A DNA stretch of 10,559 nucleotides, taken from the NCBI GenBank assembly GCA_036003885.1, contig DASYSA010000170.1:1-10559 (forward strand), given 5' to 3'. The position numbers and the translations under genes were made by a program. The notes under the pieces were generated by a model. It did not search any database. It had not been told where the DNA came from and was given only the letters and a program-made list of their open reading frames with translations. This DNA is from DASYSA01 sp036003885 (GTDB taxonomy: Bacteria > Acidobacteriota > Blastocatellia > UBA7656). Of this stretch, positions 1-7,713 are shown in pieces. How positions within the stretch are numbered: position 1 is the first letter of the stretch; each line of letters opens with the position of its first letter.

Positions 1-94
1 CGCATTTCGAATTTCGGATTTCGCATTTCGGATTTCGCATTTCGAATTTCGCATTTCGCATTTCGGATTTCGCATTTCGAATTTCGCATTTCCC
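1..94. repeat. Heptad tandem array (ATTTCGN x13)
   Basis: After three leading bases (CGC), thirteen consecutive 7-nt units begin at base 4. Twelve read ATTTCG plus a variable seventh base (C, A or G). The last, at 88-94, is a degenerate ATTTCCC. The array ends directly against the ATG at 95. The unit is the same as in the opposed arms at 1149-1245, so this may be the right arm of a similar element whose core and left arm lie outside the window. All of it is open in the reading frame of the downstream gene. Short heptanucleotide tandem repeats are known from cyanobacteria (STRR sequences); equating them with this array is only an analogy. Confidence 0.93.
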
Positions 95-1144
95 ATGATC
101 CAACTGCCGCCGGAAATTCTTGATCCTTCCGCATGGTATGGCCCGGACCTTGTTCGGCGCAGCGATTGGCTAGAAGTGCTTACTCAATCCGAAGTCGCCG
201 AGGTCGAGCGGGCAACTCGTCGCCTGACCGAGAGCACCATTGATATAACCACCATCAACACCGAAGACTTCCCCCTGCCGGAGCTCGGCCCGCGTCTTCG
301 GCGAATGCTTAACGATGTTCTCAACGGCCGAGGCTTCGCTGTGATCCGAGGGCTCCCGATCGAGAGATGGACGCGGCGCGAGTCGGCCATAGCATTTTTC
401 GGCGTCGGCGCGCACCTCGGGAGCCCGCGCTCGCAAAACGCCAAAGGGCACCTGCTTGGCCACGTCAAAGATCTTGGGCTCGCGAGCACCGATCCAAACA
501 TCCGCATCTACCAGACCAGGGAACGGCAGACCTTTCACACCGATTCGTGCGATGTGGTCGCCCTGCTGTGTCTGTGTACCGCAAAATCGGGAGGGCTGTC
601 GAGTCTCGTGAGTTCGGTGACGATCTTCAACGAGATGCGGCGGCGGCAGCCGGATCTGCTGAAGGTCCTGTTCGAACCGATTGAGACCGATCGCCGCGGC
701 GAAACTCCTGAAGGACAGCGGCCGTACTTCCGCATTCCGGTCTTCAACTGGCACGCAGGACTGCTCTCCACAATCTACCAGCGGCAGTACATCGAATCCG
801 CGCGCCGCTTCCCGGAAGTTCCACCACTCACCTCCGAGCAGGTCGAGGCGGTTGACCTGTTTGACGAGCTGGCCAACGACCCCGGACTTCATTTGCTGAT
901 GGAGTTCCGTCGAGGCGACATCCAACTTGTGCACAACCATACTCTCCTTCACGACCGGACGGCATTCGAAGACTGGCCCGAGCCGGAACGCAAGCGCCAC
1001 CTGCTGCGGCTCTGGTTGGCGCCGCGTGAGGCCCGGCCGCTGCCGCCCGTGTACGCTGAGCGGTTCGGCTCCATCGAGCCTGGAGACAGAGGCGGAGTCC
1101 TGACAAAGGACGCGAAACTTTCGGCTCCACTCGAGGCGGAATGA
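95..1144 (+). CDS. TauD/TfdA-family Fe(II)/2-oxoglutarate-dependent dioxygenase
   Basis: This 349-aa protein is probably a cytoplasmic non-haem iron oxygenase that couples 2-oxoglutarate decarboxylation to hydroxylation of a small substrate, which cannot be named from sequence. The iron-binding facial triad is visible: the HxD motif in QTFHTD (His148, Asp150) and a distal His in NHTLLHDRTAF (probably His286). RHLLRLWL follows, with an Arg (about 305) in the position that binds the 2-oxoglutarate carboxylate. No signal peptide or membrane segment is seen, and the length is complete for the family. ATG 95 was chosen because conserved-looking sequence (PSAWYGPDL) begins soon after it. However, no Shine-Dalgarno site is possible, because the heptad array runs up to the ATG, and the frame is open to the left window edge. 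The gene stands alone on its strand and converges on the ADOP permease. Family confidence is high; substrate unknown. Confidence 0.9.
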   Translation: MIQLPPEILDPSAWYGPDLVRRSDWLEVLTQSEVAEVERATRRLTESTIDITTINTEDFPLPELGPRLRRMLNDVLNGRGFAVIRGLPIERWTRRESAIAFFGVGAHLGSPRSQNAKGHLLGHVKDLGLASTDPNIRIYQTRERQTFHTDSCDVVALLCLCTAKSGGLSSLVSSVTIFNEMRRRQPDLLKVLFEPIETDRRGETPEGQRPYFRIPVFNWHAGLLSTIYQRQYIESARRFPEVPPLTSEQVEAVDLFDELANDPGLHLLMEFRRGDIQLVHNHTLLHDRTAFEDWPEPERKRHLLRLWLAPREARPLPPVYAERFGSIEPGDRGGVLTKDAKLSAPLEAE

Positions 1145-1148
1145 AGGG

Positions 1149-1245
1149 GAAATGCGAAATGCGAAATGCGAAATGCGAATTGTGAAGGCAACATCCAGCA
1201 TGCTCCATCCCCAATTTCGCATTTCGCACTTCGCATTTCGCACTT
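1149..1245. repeat. Opposed heptad-array palindromic element between convergent genes
   Basis: The left arm (1149-1181) has four GAAATGC units and a partial fifth. The right arm (1213-1245) holds the complementary units (ATTTCGC/ACTTCGC) in opposite orientation, so the two can pair over about 33 nt with a few mismatches. The 31-nt core is non-repetitive except for a perfect 8-bp palindrome, AGCATGCT (1197-1204), near its middle. The element fills almost the whole 103-nt gap between the dioxygenase stop and the permease stop, so a role as a bidirectional terminator is plausible. There is no U-tract flanking the arms. The unit is that of the array at 1-94. Confidence 0.88.
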
Positions 1246-1247
1246 CT

Positions 1248-3698
1248 TCACTCGCATCTGAGTGATATCATCGGGTCGACTCTTGTGGCTCGTCGTGCGG
1301 GTATGAAACTGGCCGCCAGAGCCGCTCCTGTCATCAGGAGCGCAATGACCGCAAAGGTCGCAGGATCCGAGGCCGTTACCGAAAAGAGCATTCCGCTCAT
1401 TACTCGCGTGACAGCGAAAGCTCCCGCCAGGCCGGCTACGACGCCAATCGTCGTGAGTATCATCCCGCGCCGCATTACCAATCGGAAGATGTCCTGTGGC
1501 CTGGCTCCCAATGCCATTCGTATCCCGATCTCCTGCGTTCGCTGGCTCACCCAATAGCCAATCACTCCGTAGACTCCAAGGACCGCCAACAGCAGGGCGA
1601 CCGACGCAAAGACGCCAAGTAACAACATCGAGAAGCGGCGATTCGAGACCGAGGCCGAAAGGAGCTGTCGCACGGTCCTGACGTTGTAGATAGGTTGCTC
1701 TCTATCCAATGCGAGCACTTCATTGCGCACCGCGGTGACGAGAACCGTTGGATCTGAGGCTGACCGCACTACCAGGGTCAGCGCGGGCAGCGGCTCCTGT
1801 AGGTATGACACGTAGATTTCCGGCCGGGTCGCGGTATCCAGCCCGTCGTGTTTCACATCGGCCACAACTCCGACAATCGACAGCCAGGGCCGCGGGTTCC
1901 TCGGAGCTCCCAATTTCAGCCGCTTGCCGATCGGATCTTCATTCGGAAAAAGGTTGCGCGCCAGCGCCTCGTTGACGAGCGCCGCCGCTGGGCGATCGAC
2001 TGCATCTCGATCAGTGATCCAACGACCCTCTACCAGTCTCGTGCCCAGTGTGTCGAAGTAAGTCGGGCTGATCACGCGATAGTTTGCTACCTGCGGTTTA
2101 CCAGTGGTGTCGAAGGGACGGCCCTCGATGCTGACTGGACCGTCACGGCGGCCGCCGCTGAGCGGCAGAATGGTGATCGCGCCGGCAGAACGCACTGACG
2201 GCAGAGCTTCAACCCGCGCAAGCAACTGCGTGAAGAAGTCCCCGCACTGGCGCAGCTCGGCGTAGCGCGACTCCGGCAGAACGATCTCCATTGTCAGCAG
2301 GTTGTCCGGATTGAATCCCGGATCGACCCGCAGCAAGCGAATGAAGCTGTTGATCATCAGTCCCGCCCCGATCAAAAGAACAACCGAGATCGCAACTTCA
2401 AAAGACACGAGCAGACTGCGCAGGCGGTTGAACCGTCGGCTTCCGCCGGCGCTTCGACTACCGTCTTTGAGTGACTGGATGAGGTCTGGTTTAGTCATCG
2501 CCATCGCGGGCGCGAGACCGAAGAGGAGTCCGGTTCCCAGAGTCACCGCCAGTGCGAATCCGAGGACGCGAAGGTCGAGGCTGACTTCACCGGCGCGCGG
2601 AATATTCGCGGGCGCCAACGCGGCCAGCAAGTCATTACCCCACAGAGCGAGGAGAAGGCCGAGCCCTCCTCCCATCAGCGCAAGCAACAGGCTCTCGGTC
2701 ATGAACTGCCGGACCAATCGAGCGCGCCCGGCTCCCAGAGCCAATCTCACGGCTACTTCTTTCTGCCGGGCCAGCCCTCGAGCCACCATGAGATTCGCAA
2801 CGTTGGCACAGCCGATCAGCAGAACGAAGGCAACAGCGGAAAGCAGGATAAGCAGGCCGGGGCGGACCCGCGCAACTACAAGTTCCTCGAGCGACGTGGC
2901 CGTTATCTTCCACCCGCCGTCTTCGCCGTTCGGCCCTCGATAAGAGCGCGGATACTGCTGTTGGAGCCGGCTCGCCAGAGTGTCCATCTCTGCCTGAGCC
3001 TTCTCGAATGAGAGGTCCGCCTGCAGTCGCGCGATGACCCTGAAACTGTATTGCGACCGATGAGCGAGTTCCTCTTCCGTGAAGGCAATAGGCATCCACA
3101 AATCTGCTCGGCGCCCAAAGGGGAAACCGGAATGAGGAAACTGGAATCGGTCGGGCATGACGCCTACCACGTCGCACTTGCGACCTTCCAGCGTCAACGT
3201 CGTGCCGATGATGTTCGGGTCGGCGCCGAATCGCCGCCGCCATAGTCCGTCGCTGAGCACAACTACGTTGCTGCGGCCAACCTGTTCTTCTTCCGGCGAG
3301 AAGGTGCGGCCCCGTGCTGGTGTTGCGCCCAGCAGAGGGAAGAGGCTCGCGGAGACCCTGCAGGTCCGGACAGACTCCGGCCCGTCTCCACCGGTCAGTG
3401 TGAAATCCACGTCACCGAAAGCGGCGATCTGCTCGAAGACCTGAGCCTGGTCGCGATAGTCGAGGAACTCCGGAGCCGAGGCTCCGATGCGCTCCATGTC
3501 GAGCGCCAGATAGTTGGCGTCTATGATGACCAGGCGTCCGGGATCCTTGTAAGGAAGCGGGCGAAGCAAGACGGCGTTCACGACGCTGAAGATCGTAGTG
3601 CTGGCGCCGATACCGATGGCAAGAGCAACCACCGAGATCATAGTGAAGCCCGGCCTCTTGAGCAGCATGCGTATTGCGTAACGCAGATCTTGAACCAT
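1248..3698 (-). CDS. ADOP-family duplicated permease (MacB/FtsX type), copy 1
   Basis: This is an 816-aa inner-membrane protein with the duplicated layout of acidobacterial orphan permeases. In order: TM helix 17-43, a MacB-like periplasmic core domain (about 48-270), an FtsX-type block with three TM helices (about 280-303, 334-358, 377-400), a fifth TM (428-452), a second periplasmic core domain, and a C-terminal FtsX block (685-816; TMs about 691-716, 748-771, 779-801). Signatures include DLRYAIRMLLKRPGF at the start, LIGCANVANLMVARG, QEIGIRMALGA, and the family tail RATRVDPMISLRCE. ATG 3698 is preferred because GGAGGAGG lies just upstream. Starting further up (to 3785) would only translate the heptad array. 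The family is related to MacB mechanotransmission transporters but usually lacks a linked ATPase, and none is encoded here. The substrate is unknown. It lies downstream of, and is paralogous to, the permease at 3819-6242. Confidence 0.93.
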   Translation of the reverse strand: MVQDLRYAIRMLLKRPGFTMISVVALAIGIGASTTIFSVVNAVLLRPLPYKDPGRLVIIDANYLALDMERIGASAPEFLDYRDQAQVFEQIAAFGDVDFTLTGGDGPESVRTCRVSASLFPLLGATPARGRTFSPEEEQVGRSNVVVLSDGLWRRRFGADPNIIGTTLTLEGRKCDVVGVMPDRFQFPHSGFPFGRRADLWMPIAFTEEELAHRSQYSFRVIARLQADLSFEKAQAEMDTLASRLQQQYPRSYRGPNGEDGGWKITATSLEELVVARVRPGLLILLSAVAFVLLIGCANVANLMVARGLARQKEVAVRLALGAGRARLVRQFMTESLLLALMGGGLGLLLALWGNDLLAALAPANIPRAGEVSLDLRVLGFALAVTLGTGLLFGLAPAMAMTKPDLIQSLKDGSRSAGGSRRFNRLRSLLVSFEVAISVVLLIGAGLMINSFIRLLRVDPGFNPDNLLTMEIVLPESRYAELRQCGDFFTQLLARVEALPSVRSAGAITILPLSGGRRDGPVSIEGRPFDTTGKPQVANYRVISPTYFDTLGTRLVEGRWITDRDAVDRPAAALVNEALARNLFPNEDPIGKRLKLGAPRNPRPWLSIVGVVADVKHDGLDTATRPEIYVSYLQEPLPALTLVVRSASDPTVLVTAVRNEVLALDREQPIYNVRTVRQLLSASVSNRRFSMLLLGVFASVALLLAVLGVYGVIGYWVSQRTQEIGIRMALGARPQDIFRLVMRRGMILTTIGVVAGLAGAFAVTRVMSGMLFSVTASDPATFAVIALLMTGAALAASFIPARRATRVDPMISLRCE

Positions 3699-3702
3699 AC
3701 CC

Positions 3703-3710
3703 CCTCCTCC
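3703..3710 (-). promoter_or_regulatory. Shine-Dalgarno site deciding the start of ADOP permease copy 1
   Basis: The minus strand reads GGAGGAGG four bases before the ATG at 3698. It overlaps a perfect 10-bp palindrome (CCTCCGGAGG, 3706-3715). This supports MVQDLRYAIR as the true N-terminus rather than an upstream extension through the repeat. Confidence 0.75.
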
Positions 3711-3717
3711 GGAGGGA

Positions 3718-3808
3718 CGTTGCTCGTTGCTCGTTCCTCGTTGCTCGTTGCTGGTTTCGGTCTCGCTGTGTTCCTGAACGAGCAACGAGCAACGAGCAAC
3801 GAGAAACG
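3718..3808. repeat. Opposed heptad-array element (CGTTGCT unit) between the permeases
   Basis: The left arm (3718-3752) has five CGTTGCT units, one carrying a G-to-C change. The right arm (about 3774-3808) carries the complementary AGCAACG units, three exact and one variant. The central non-repetitive part is about 21 nt. Architecture matches the element at 1149-1245, but the unit sequence is unrelated. It lies in the 120-nt gap between two co-oriented permease genes, downstream of the stop of copy 2 and upstream of the Shine-Dalgarno of copy 1, so a transcript hairpin here could separate their expression. Confidence 0.88.
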
Positions 3809-3818
3809 GGCAGCGTTC

Positions 3819-6242
3819 TTATTCGTATCTCAGTGCGATCATTGGATCTACCCGGGTCGCTCTTCTTGCCGGGATGAAACTGGCTGCCAGAGCCACTCCT
3901 ATCAGTAGCAGCCCGAGCAAGCCGAAAATAGTCGGATCGGTCGCGTTCACGCCAAAGAGCAAGGTCGACATCAGCCGTGTGAGAGCGAATGCGCCAGCCA
4001 TTCCTACCCCGACTCCGATCAATGCCAGCAACGCCCCGTGGCCGACGACCATTCTCAGCACGTCCGAAGTTTCGGCGCCCAGGGCCATTCGCAGCCCGAT
4101 CTCATGAGTTCGTTGCGTGACTGAATAGGAGATCAGGCCGTAGATCCCAAGAGCGGCCAGCAGCAGGGCCAACCCCGCGAAGCTGACCAGGAGCACCAGG
4201 ATGAACCGTGAATCGGAGATCGATCTCGCGACGAGCTGTTCCATCGTCAGGATGTTGGAGACGGCCAGGTTGCCGTCGAGGTCTGAGACCTGGCTTCGAA
4301 TGGCGGCGACTATCCTCAACGGGTCTGACCCCGTCCGCACCGTCAGGCTCATGAACCTAGCCGGCGATTGGCGGTGAGGCAGGTACATGGTCGGACGCGC
4401 ATCGGCGTCCAACCCAAAGTGTTTGACGTCCGCCACGACGCCCACGATCTCACGCCACAGTATCTTGCCGCCGTCGGGGTTGCCGATTCTCTTGCCCAGC
4501 GGCTCCTCGTCGGGGAAATAGCGTCTCGCCATCGCTTCGGTGATTACGATGGCCGGGGATGAATCTGCGCGATCCTGTTCAGTGAACACGCGACCCTTGA
4601 TGAGTCTGATACCCATTGTCGCAAAGTAGGCAGGCGTAACCGACGAGTACCACGCCACAGGCTCTTCGCCGGGGCCTGCTTCGGGACGTCCTTCAATCAT
4701 GAAGTCAGAATCGGTGCCGCCGCCTCCAAGTGGAAGGGTCGAGATCGCGCCTGCAGATTCAACTCCCGGCAGCTGGCCAATCCGCTCCAGAAGCTGAGCA
4801 TAGAAGAAGACCCACCGATGCTGCTCAGGGTACCTGGTTCTGGGAAGAACGACACTCATCGTCACGACGTTCGCAGGCTTGAAGCCGGGATCCACCTTCA
4901 TAAGATTGAAGAAGCTCTTCATCAACAAGCCGGCGCCGATCAGAAGCATCATTGCAAGAGCGATCTCCAAGACAACCAGAATGCTTCGCAGACCTGACCT
5001 GCGAGTGGCATCGCCGGTACCGCGTCCTTCTTTGAGCGTCTGATTCAGATTGGGTCTTGAGGTCTGCAGCGCGGGAACGAGCCCGAATGCCAGACCGGTG
5101 AGCAGGGCCATACCGAGGGTGAACGCGAGCACCGGGAGGTCGATGCCGATCTCGCTGACGCGTGGAGCGCCCTGCGGACTGAGAGTCTTGAGCAGGTCGA
5201 CCATCCAGAATGCCAGCAGCAACCCAAGCGCGCCGCCGGTGAGCGAAAGAAGCACGCTCTCGGTTAGAAGTTGTCTTATCAATCTGCGCCGGTTCGCGCC
5301 CAGCGCCGAGCGGATCGCAAACTCCTTTTCGCGCGCTGAAGCTCGCGCGAGCAGCAGGTTCGCGACATTGGCGCAGGCGATCAGCAACACCAGGGCGACC
5401 GCGGCCAGCAGAACAAGCAAGGCCGGCTTGAACTGTCCTACGATCTGCTCCTGCAAGCCGACGATAGTCATACCCACGCCCTTGTTTGCCTGCGGATACT
5501 CTTCGGCTAGACCTGCAGCGAGCGCTGACATTTCCGCCCGCGCGCGCTCGATCGTCGCGTCGGGGCTGAGCCGGGCGAGGACTCTAATTGTCACACATCC
5601 TCGTCCGCAGGTGCGGGCGCCGAGTGCAGGGCGGAGCGGTCTCCATAATTCCGAATCGGGGATGATAGGCAGCGTGAACCGAGCCGGCATGATACCGACG
5701 ACCGTGAAGGGCTCGCCGCCGAGTGTCACGCTCTTTCCCAACAGGTCGGGATCCGAATTGAATCGGCGTGACCAGAGGCGATTGCTCAAGACTACAACTC
5801 GTTCGGCTCCGACTTGGTCTTCTTCCGGCCGAAATGACCGGCCGAGAGCAGGCTCGATACCGAGCAACGAGAATGTGTCGTGAGATACCGCCGCGCCGAT
5901 CAGGTCTTCAGGTTCGCCCAGGCCGGTCAGAGTTGGGCCCCAACCGGCGACCGCGCTCACGTGATCGAAGACCTGATTCTTGTCGCGCCAGTCGAAGAAG
6001 TTGTCGGGCGAGGCCCACTCGCGTTCGGGCCCGCCGCGCGCCCGATGATCTTGCCAGAGCGTCACCAGTCGATTCGGATTCTTATATGGCAAAGGCCGCA
6101 GCAGCAGGGAATTGACTACGCTGAAGATTGCGGTGTTGGCGCCGATGCCCAGCGCGAGGGCGAGTACTGCGACAAGAGTGAAGCCCGGATTCTTGATCAG
6201 CATCCGCACGGCATAACGCAGGTCCTTGAAGAAGTTGTCCAT
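3819..6242 (-). CDS. ADOP-family duplicated permease (MacB/FtsX type), copy 2
   Basis: This is an 807-aa inner-membrane protein with the same plan as its neighbour. It has TM 22-46, periplasmic core domain 1 (about 50-265), FtsX block 1 with TMs at about 273-297, 328-349 and 370-392, TM 419-441, periplasmic core domain 2, and FtsX block 2 (676-807; TMs about 681-706, 737-761, 772-792). The start DLRYAVRMLIKNPGF, the motif LIACANVANLLLARAS and the tail RATRVDPMIALRYE are typical of the family. The last 132 residues align with those of copy 1 without a gap, which supports tandem duplication or common ancestry. A CxxxC (Cys212, Cys216) in the first periplasmic domain could form a disulfide. No strong Shine-Dalgarno precedes ATG 6242; the start rests on the conserved N-terminal sequence. 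No ATPase or PadR-type regulator is seen nearby. Substrate unknown. Confidence 0.93.
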   Translation of the reverse strand: MDNFFKDLRYAVRMLIKNPGFTLVAVLALALGIGANTAIFSVVNSLLLRPLPYKNPNRLVTLWQDHRARGGPEREWASPDNFFDWRDKNQVFDHVSAVAGWGPTLTGLGEPEDLIGAAVSHDTFSLLGIEPALGRSFRPEEDQVGAERVVVLSNRLWSRRFNSDPDLLGKSVTLGGEPFTVVGIMPARFTLPIIPDSELWRPLRPALGARTCGRGCVTIRVLARLSPDATIERARAEMSALAAGLAEEYPQANKGVGMTIVGLQEQIVGQFKPALLVLLAAVALVLLIACANVANLLLARASAREKEFAIRSALGANRRRLIRQLLTESVLLSLTGGALGLLLAFWMVDLLKTLSPQGAPRVSEIGIDLPVLAFTLGMALLTGLAFGLVPALQTSRPNLNQTLKEGRGTGDATRRSGLRSILVVLEIALAMMLLIGAGLLMKSFFNLMKVDPGFKPANVVTMSVVLPRTRYPEQHRWVFFYAQLLERIGQLPGVESAGAISTLPLGGGGTDSDFMIEGRPEAGPGEEPVAWYSSVTPAYFATMGIRLIKGRVFTEQDRADSSPAIVITEAMARRYFPDEEPLGKRIGNPDGGKILWREIVGVVADVKHFGLDADARPTMYLPHRQSPARFMSLTVRTGSDPLRIVAAIRSQVSDLDGNLAVSNILTMEQLVARSISDSRFILVLLVSFAGLALLLAALGIYGLISYSVTQRTHEIGLRMALGAETSDVLRMVVGHGALLALIGVGVGMAGAFALTRLMSTLLFGVNATDPTIFGLLGLLLIGVALAASFIPARRATRVDPMIALRYE

Positions 6243-6612
6243 GGTTGTTGCCCGTTTCTAGAGGATCTTGATTGGCTTATGGGTCTCCGTCTTCCTGGGC
6301 CGTAGCTTTCGTCGTCGTCCCGCGGTAGAAACTGCCCGAGACCACGGACGCCAGACGGAAAACGGCCCTAAATACCAAACGCCGTGCCATGGATGCTCTC
6401 GCTTTAAGCTGTCGAGTCACAGCACTTGGGCGCGGCCATCTGCGGACAGGTTTAATTCGCTGTGTGCGGTGGTGGGACTGCGTTTCCCATTCCTGGTTCG
6501 CCTGTGCTTCCATGTGGTCCCGGCAGGCATCGATCCCGCGCAACCGCGCCGGTAGCGCAGTCAGGTAAGCTTCGCGCTCTCGATCAACCTCCGGAATCCC
6601 ACCAACGCGGAG
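6243..6612. other. Gene-free stretch upstream of permease copy 2
   Basis: No reading frame here has a recognisable family or a credible ribosome-binding site. The short open frames on both strands are arginine-rich and look non-coding. It should contain the promoter of the permease starting at 6242, but no convincing -35/-10 pair was found. The missing 5' half of the hydrolase/LuxR gene that begins at about 6613 was looked for in all forward frames and not recognised, so this segment may be unrelated DNA joined to the gene remnant. Confidence 0.5.
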
Positions 6613-7224
6613 TTGGTGGCATTTGGGTCAAGACGGATCAATTATCAGCGCGGGCGCCAGGTCTTCACGTCCCGGTTCATTCCCGAAGCTACCGACGAAC
6701 AGATGCGCTGGTTCAACGATCTCTGCCGCAAGACAACTTCACCAGAGAACGCCGCCACGCTCCTCGAAGTGCGCGCTTCAGTCGAGGTGACCGCGTTGCT
6801 CGGTAAAGTGCGAACGCCGACGCTTGTGCTGCACGCTCGTAACGATGGAATTGTTCCGATCGCGGAGGGGCGGCTTCTCGCCGCCGGAATCCCGGGCGCC
6901 GAGTTCGTAGAGTTGGATTCGAAGAACCACATTCTCCTCGAGACTGAACCAGCCTGGCCGCGCTTCCGCGAAGCAGTGCTGGAGTTTATGGGGCTCGACG
7001 GTCCGGTCCCCGGCGCGGAACGGGTGTTCGCCACCCTGTCTCCTCGTGAGCGAGAGATTCTGGCGTTGATGACTGAGGGTCTCGGCAATGCGGAGATTGC
7101 CGACCGGCTCGCCATCAGTGAAAAGACGGTGCGCAATCACGTCTCAAATCTCTTCGACAAGCTCGGAGTCTGGACTCGAGCGCAGGCGATCGTCCTTGCG
7201 CGCGATCGCGGCTTCCGTGCTTGA
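6613..7224 (+). pseudogene. 5'-truncated alpha/beta-hydrolase with C-terminal LuxR-type HTH
   Basis: About 203 residues are readable from a TTG at 6613. The first clear family sequence is RQVFTSRFIPEAT, followed by the C-terminal half of an alpha/beta-hydrolase: LVLHARNDGIVP carries the acid residue (Asp78 counted from 6613) and KNHILLE the catalytic His (106). A complete LuxR/FixJ-type DNA-binding domain follows (about 141-203: LSPREREILALM, KTVRNHVSNLFDKLGV). Intact relatives carry a nucleophile-Ser hydrolase half ahead of this, which is absent. An in-frame stop at 6553-6555 closes the frame, and no good ribosome-binding site precedes the TTG. Most likely it is a remnant, although the HTH part could still be made as a short regulator. 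It converges on the small HTH gene, leaving 25 bases between them. Confidence 0.7.
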
Positions 7225-7249
7225 TGCCGGCCTGACTCACCTGGCTGAT

Positions 7250-7555
7250 TCAGACGTCGGTTTGGGGAGGCTTCGCACCCGGACGCTGCGGTATGAGGCC
7301 GGCCAGGAAGAGCGATCGCGGGCACACGAAAACCACGCCTTCCGGAGTTTCAGTGTTGTGTATCAACCCTTCCTCTATCCATCGATATATGGTTCTTGTG
7401 CTTGTCGAAACCATCTCCCGCGCTTGATCAGCCGTGATCATGGGGACCGCGTCGCAGCATTGAGAGCACAGGGGCAAGATTGTTGCCTGTGATCCCCTGA
7501 TAACTACGATCTCGTCTGTCTCTACGGTGACTTCAGTCCGCCTGATTCTCCTCAC
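7250..7555 (-). CDS. Small CxxC plus helix-turn-helix (MerR/excisionase-like) protein
   Basis: This 101-aa protein is probably a cytoplasmic DNA-binding or accessory protein of unknown role. The N-terminal 28 residues are beta-rich (RRTEVTVETDEIVVIRG). A short cysteine cluster follows (LCSQCCD; Cys30, Cys33, Cys34), with another Cys at 78, suggesting a small metal site. Residues about 39-82 (MITADQAREMV...TRTIYRWIEEGLIH...) resemble the HTH_17/excisionase fold, in which TRTIYRWIEEG is the recognition helix region. GTG 7555 is chosen because GGAGG lies four bases upstream; a longer version from GTG 7585 would start inside the repeat element. I recall similar small proteins in acidobacterial genomes, but no function can be given. 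The upstream region is occupied by the 9-nt periodic elements, so its promoter must lie in or between them. Confidence 0.75.
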   Translation of the reverse strand: MRRIRRTEVTVETDEIVVIRGSQATILPLCSQCCDAVPMITADQAREMVSTSTRTIYRWIEEGLIHNTETPEGVVFVCPRSLFLAGLIPQRPGAKPPQTDV

Positions 7556-7559
7556 GGTG

Positions 7560-7564
7560 CCTCC
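7560..7564 (-). promoter_or_regulatory. Shine-Dalgarno site for the small HTH gene
   Basis: GGAGG on the minus strand, four bases before GTG 7555. It favours this start over the in-frame GTG at 7585, which lies within the repeat. Confidence 0.6.
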
Positions 7565-7579
7565 AATCGTCAGCGGCTC

Positions 7580-7680
7580 ATCCACAGATTACGCAGATAA
7601 CGCAGATTGACAACAACGACAAGGCCGCCCTGAAGCAATGCTCGCTCATCCCCTCTGCGAAATCTGCGACATCTGCGGAT
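7580..7680. repeat. 9-nt-periodic opposed-array element, copy A
   Basis: The left arm (7580-7607) is built from a 9-nt period around CGCAGAT. The right arm (7653-7680) is its imperfect reverse complement (22 of 28 positions match), with the period ATCTGCGNN. The core is 45 nt. Its left arm is identical over 28 nt to that of copy B. It lies just upstream of the start of the small HTH gene. Confidence 0.88.
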
Positions 7681-7713
7681 AGCTCTCGGTCATCACATCG
7701 CGTCAAGACGCTC

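Noticed and set aside
1..94. CRISPR array or coding repeat protein
   Set aside because: Units are only 7 nt with no spacers, and no cas genes are present. The open frame follows from the stop-free unit.
170..1243. Long minus-strand open frame over the dioxygenase
   Set aside because: It lies antisense to a gene with clear catalytic motifs, its start falls in the repeat arms, and its translation shows no family pattern.
3699..3785. Longer N-terminus for ADOP permease copy 1, starting near 3785
   Set aside because: The extra 29 residues are a translation of the heptad array (SNEQR repeats), and a strong Shine-Dalgarno site precedes ATG 3698.
5050..5883. Long plus-strand open frame opposite ADOP copy 2
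   Set aside because: Rich in Ser, Arg and Ala with no recognisable domain; it is the shadow of a well-conserved permease.
6540..6575. tRNA-like D-arm sequence (GGTAGCGCAG)
   Set aside because: No matching acceptor stem, anticodon arm or T-arm could be folded around it.
7250..7585. GTG 7585 as start of the small HTH protein
   Set aside because: It lies inside the repeat arm without its own ribosome-binding site, whereas GTG 7555 has GGAGG just upstream.
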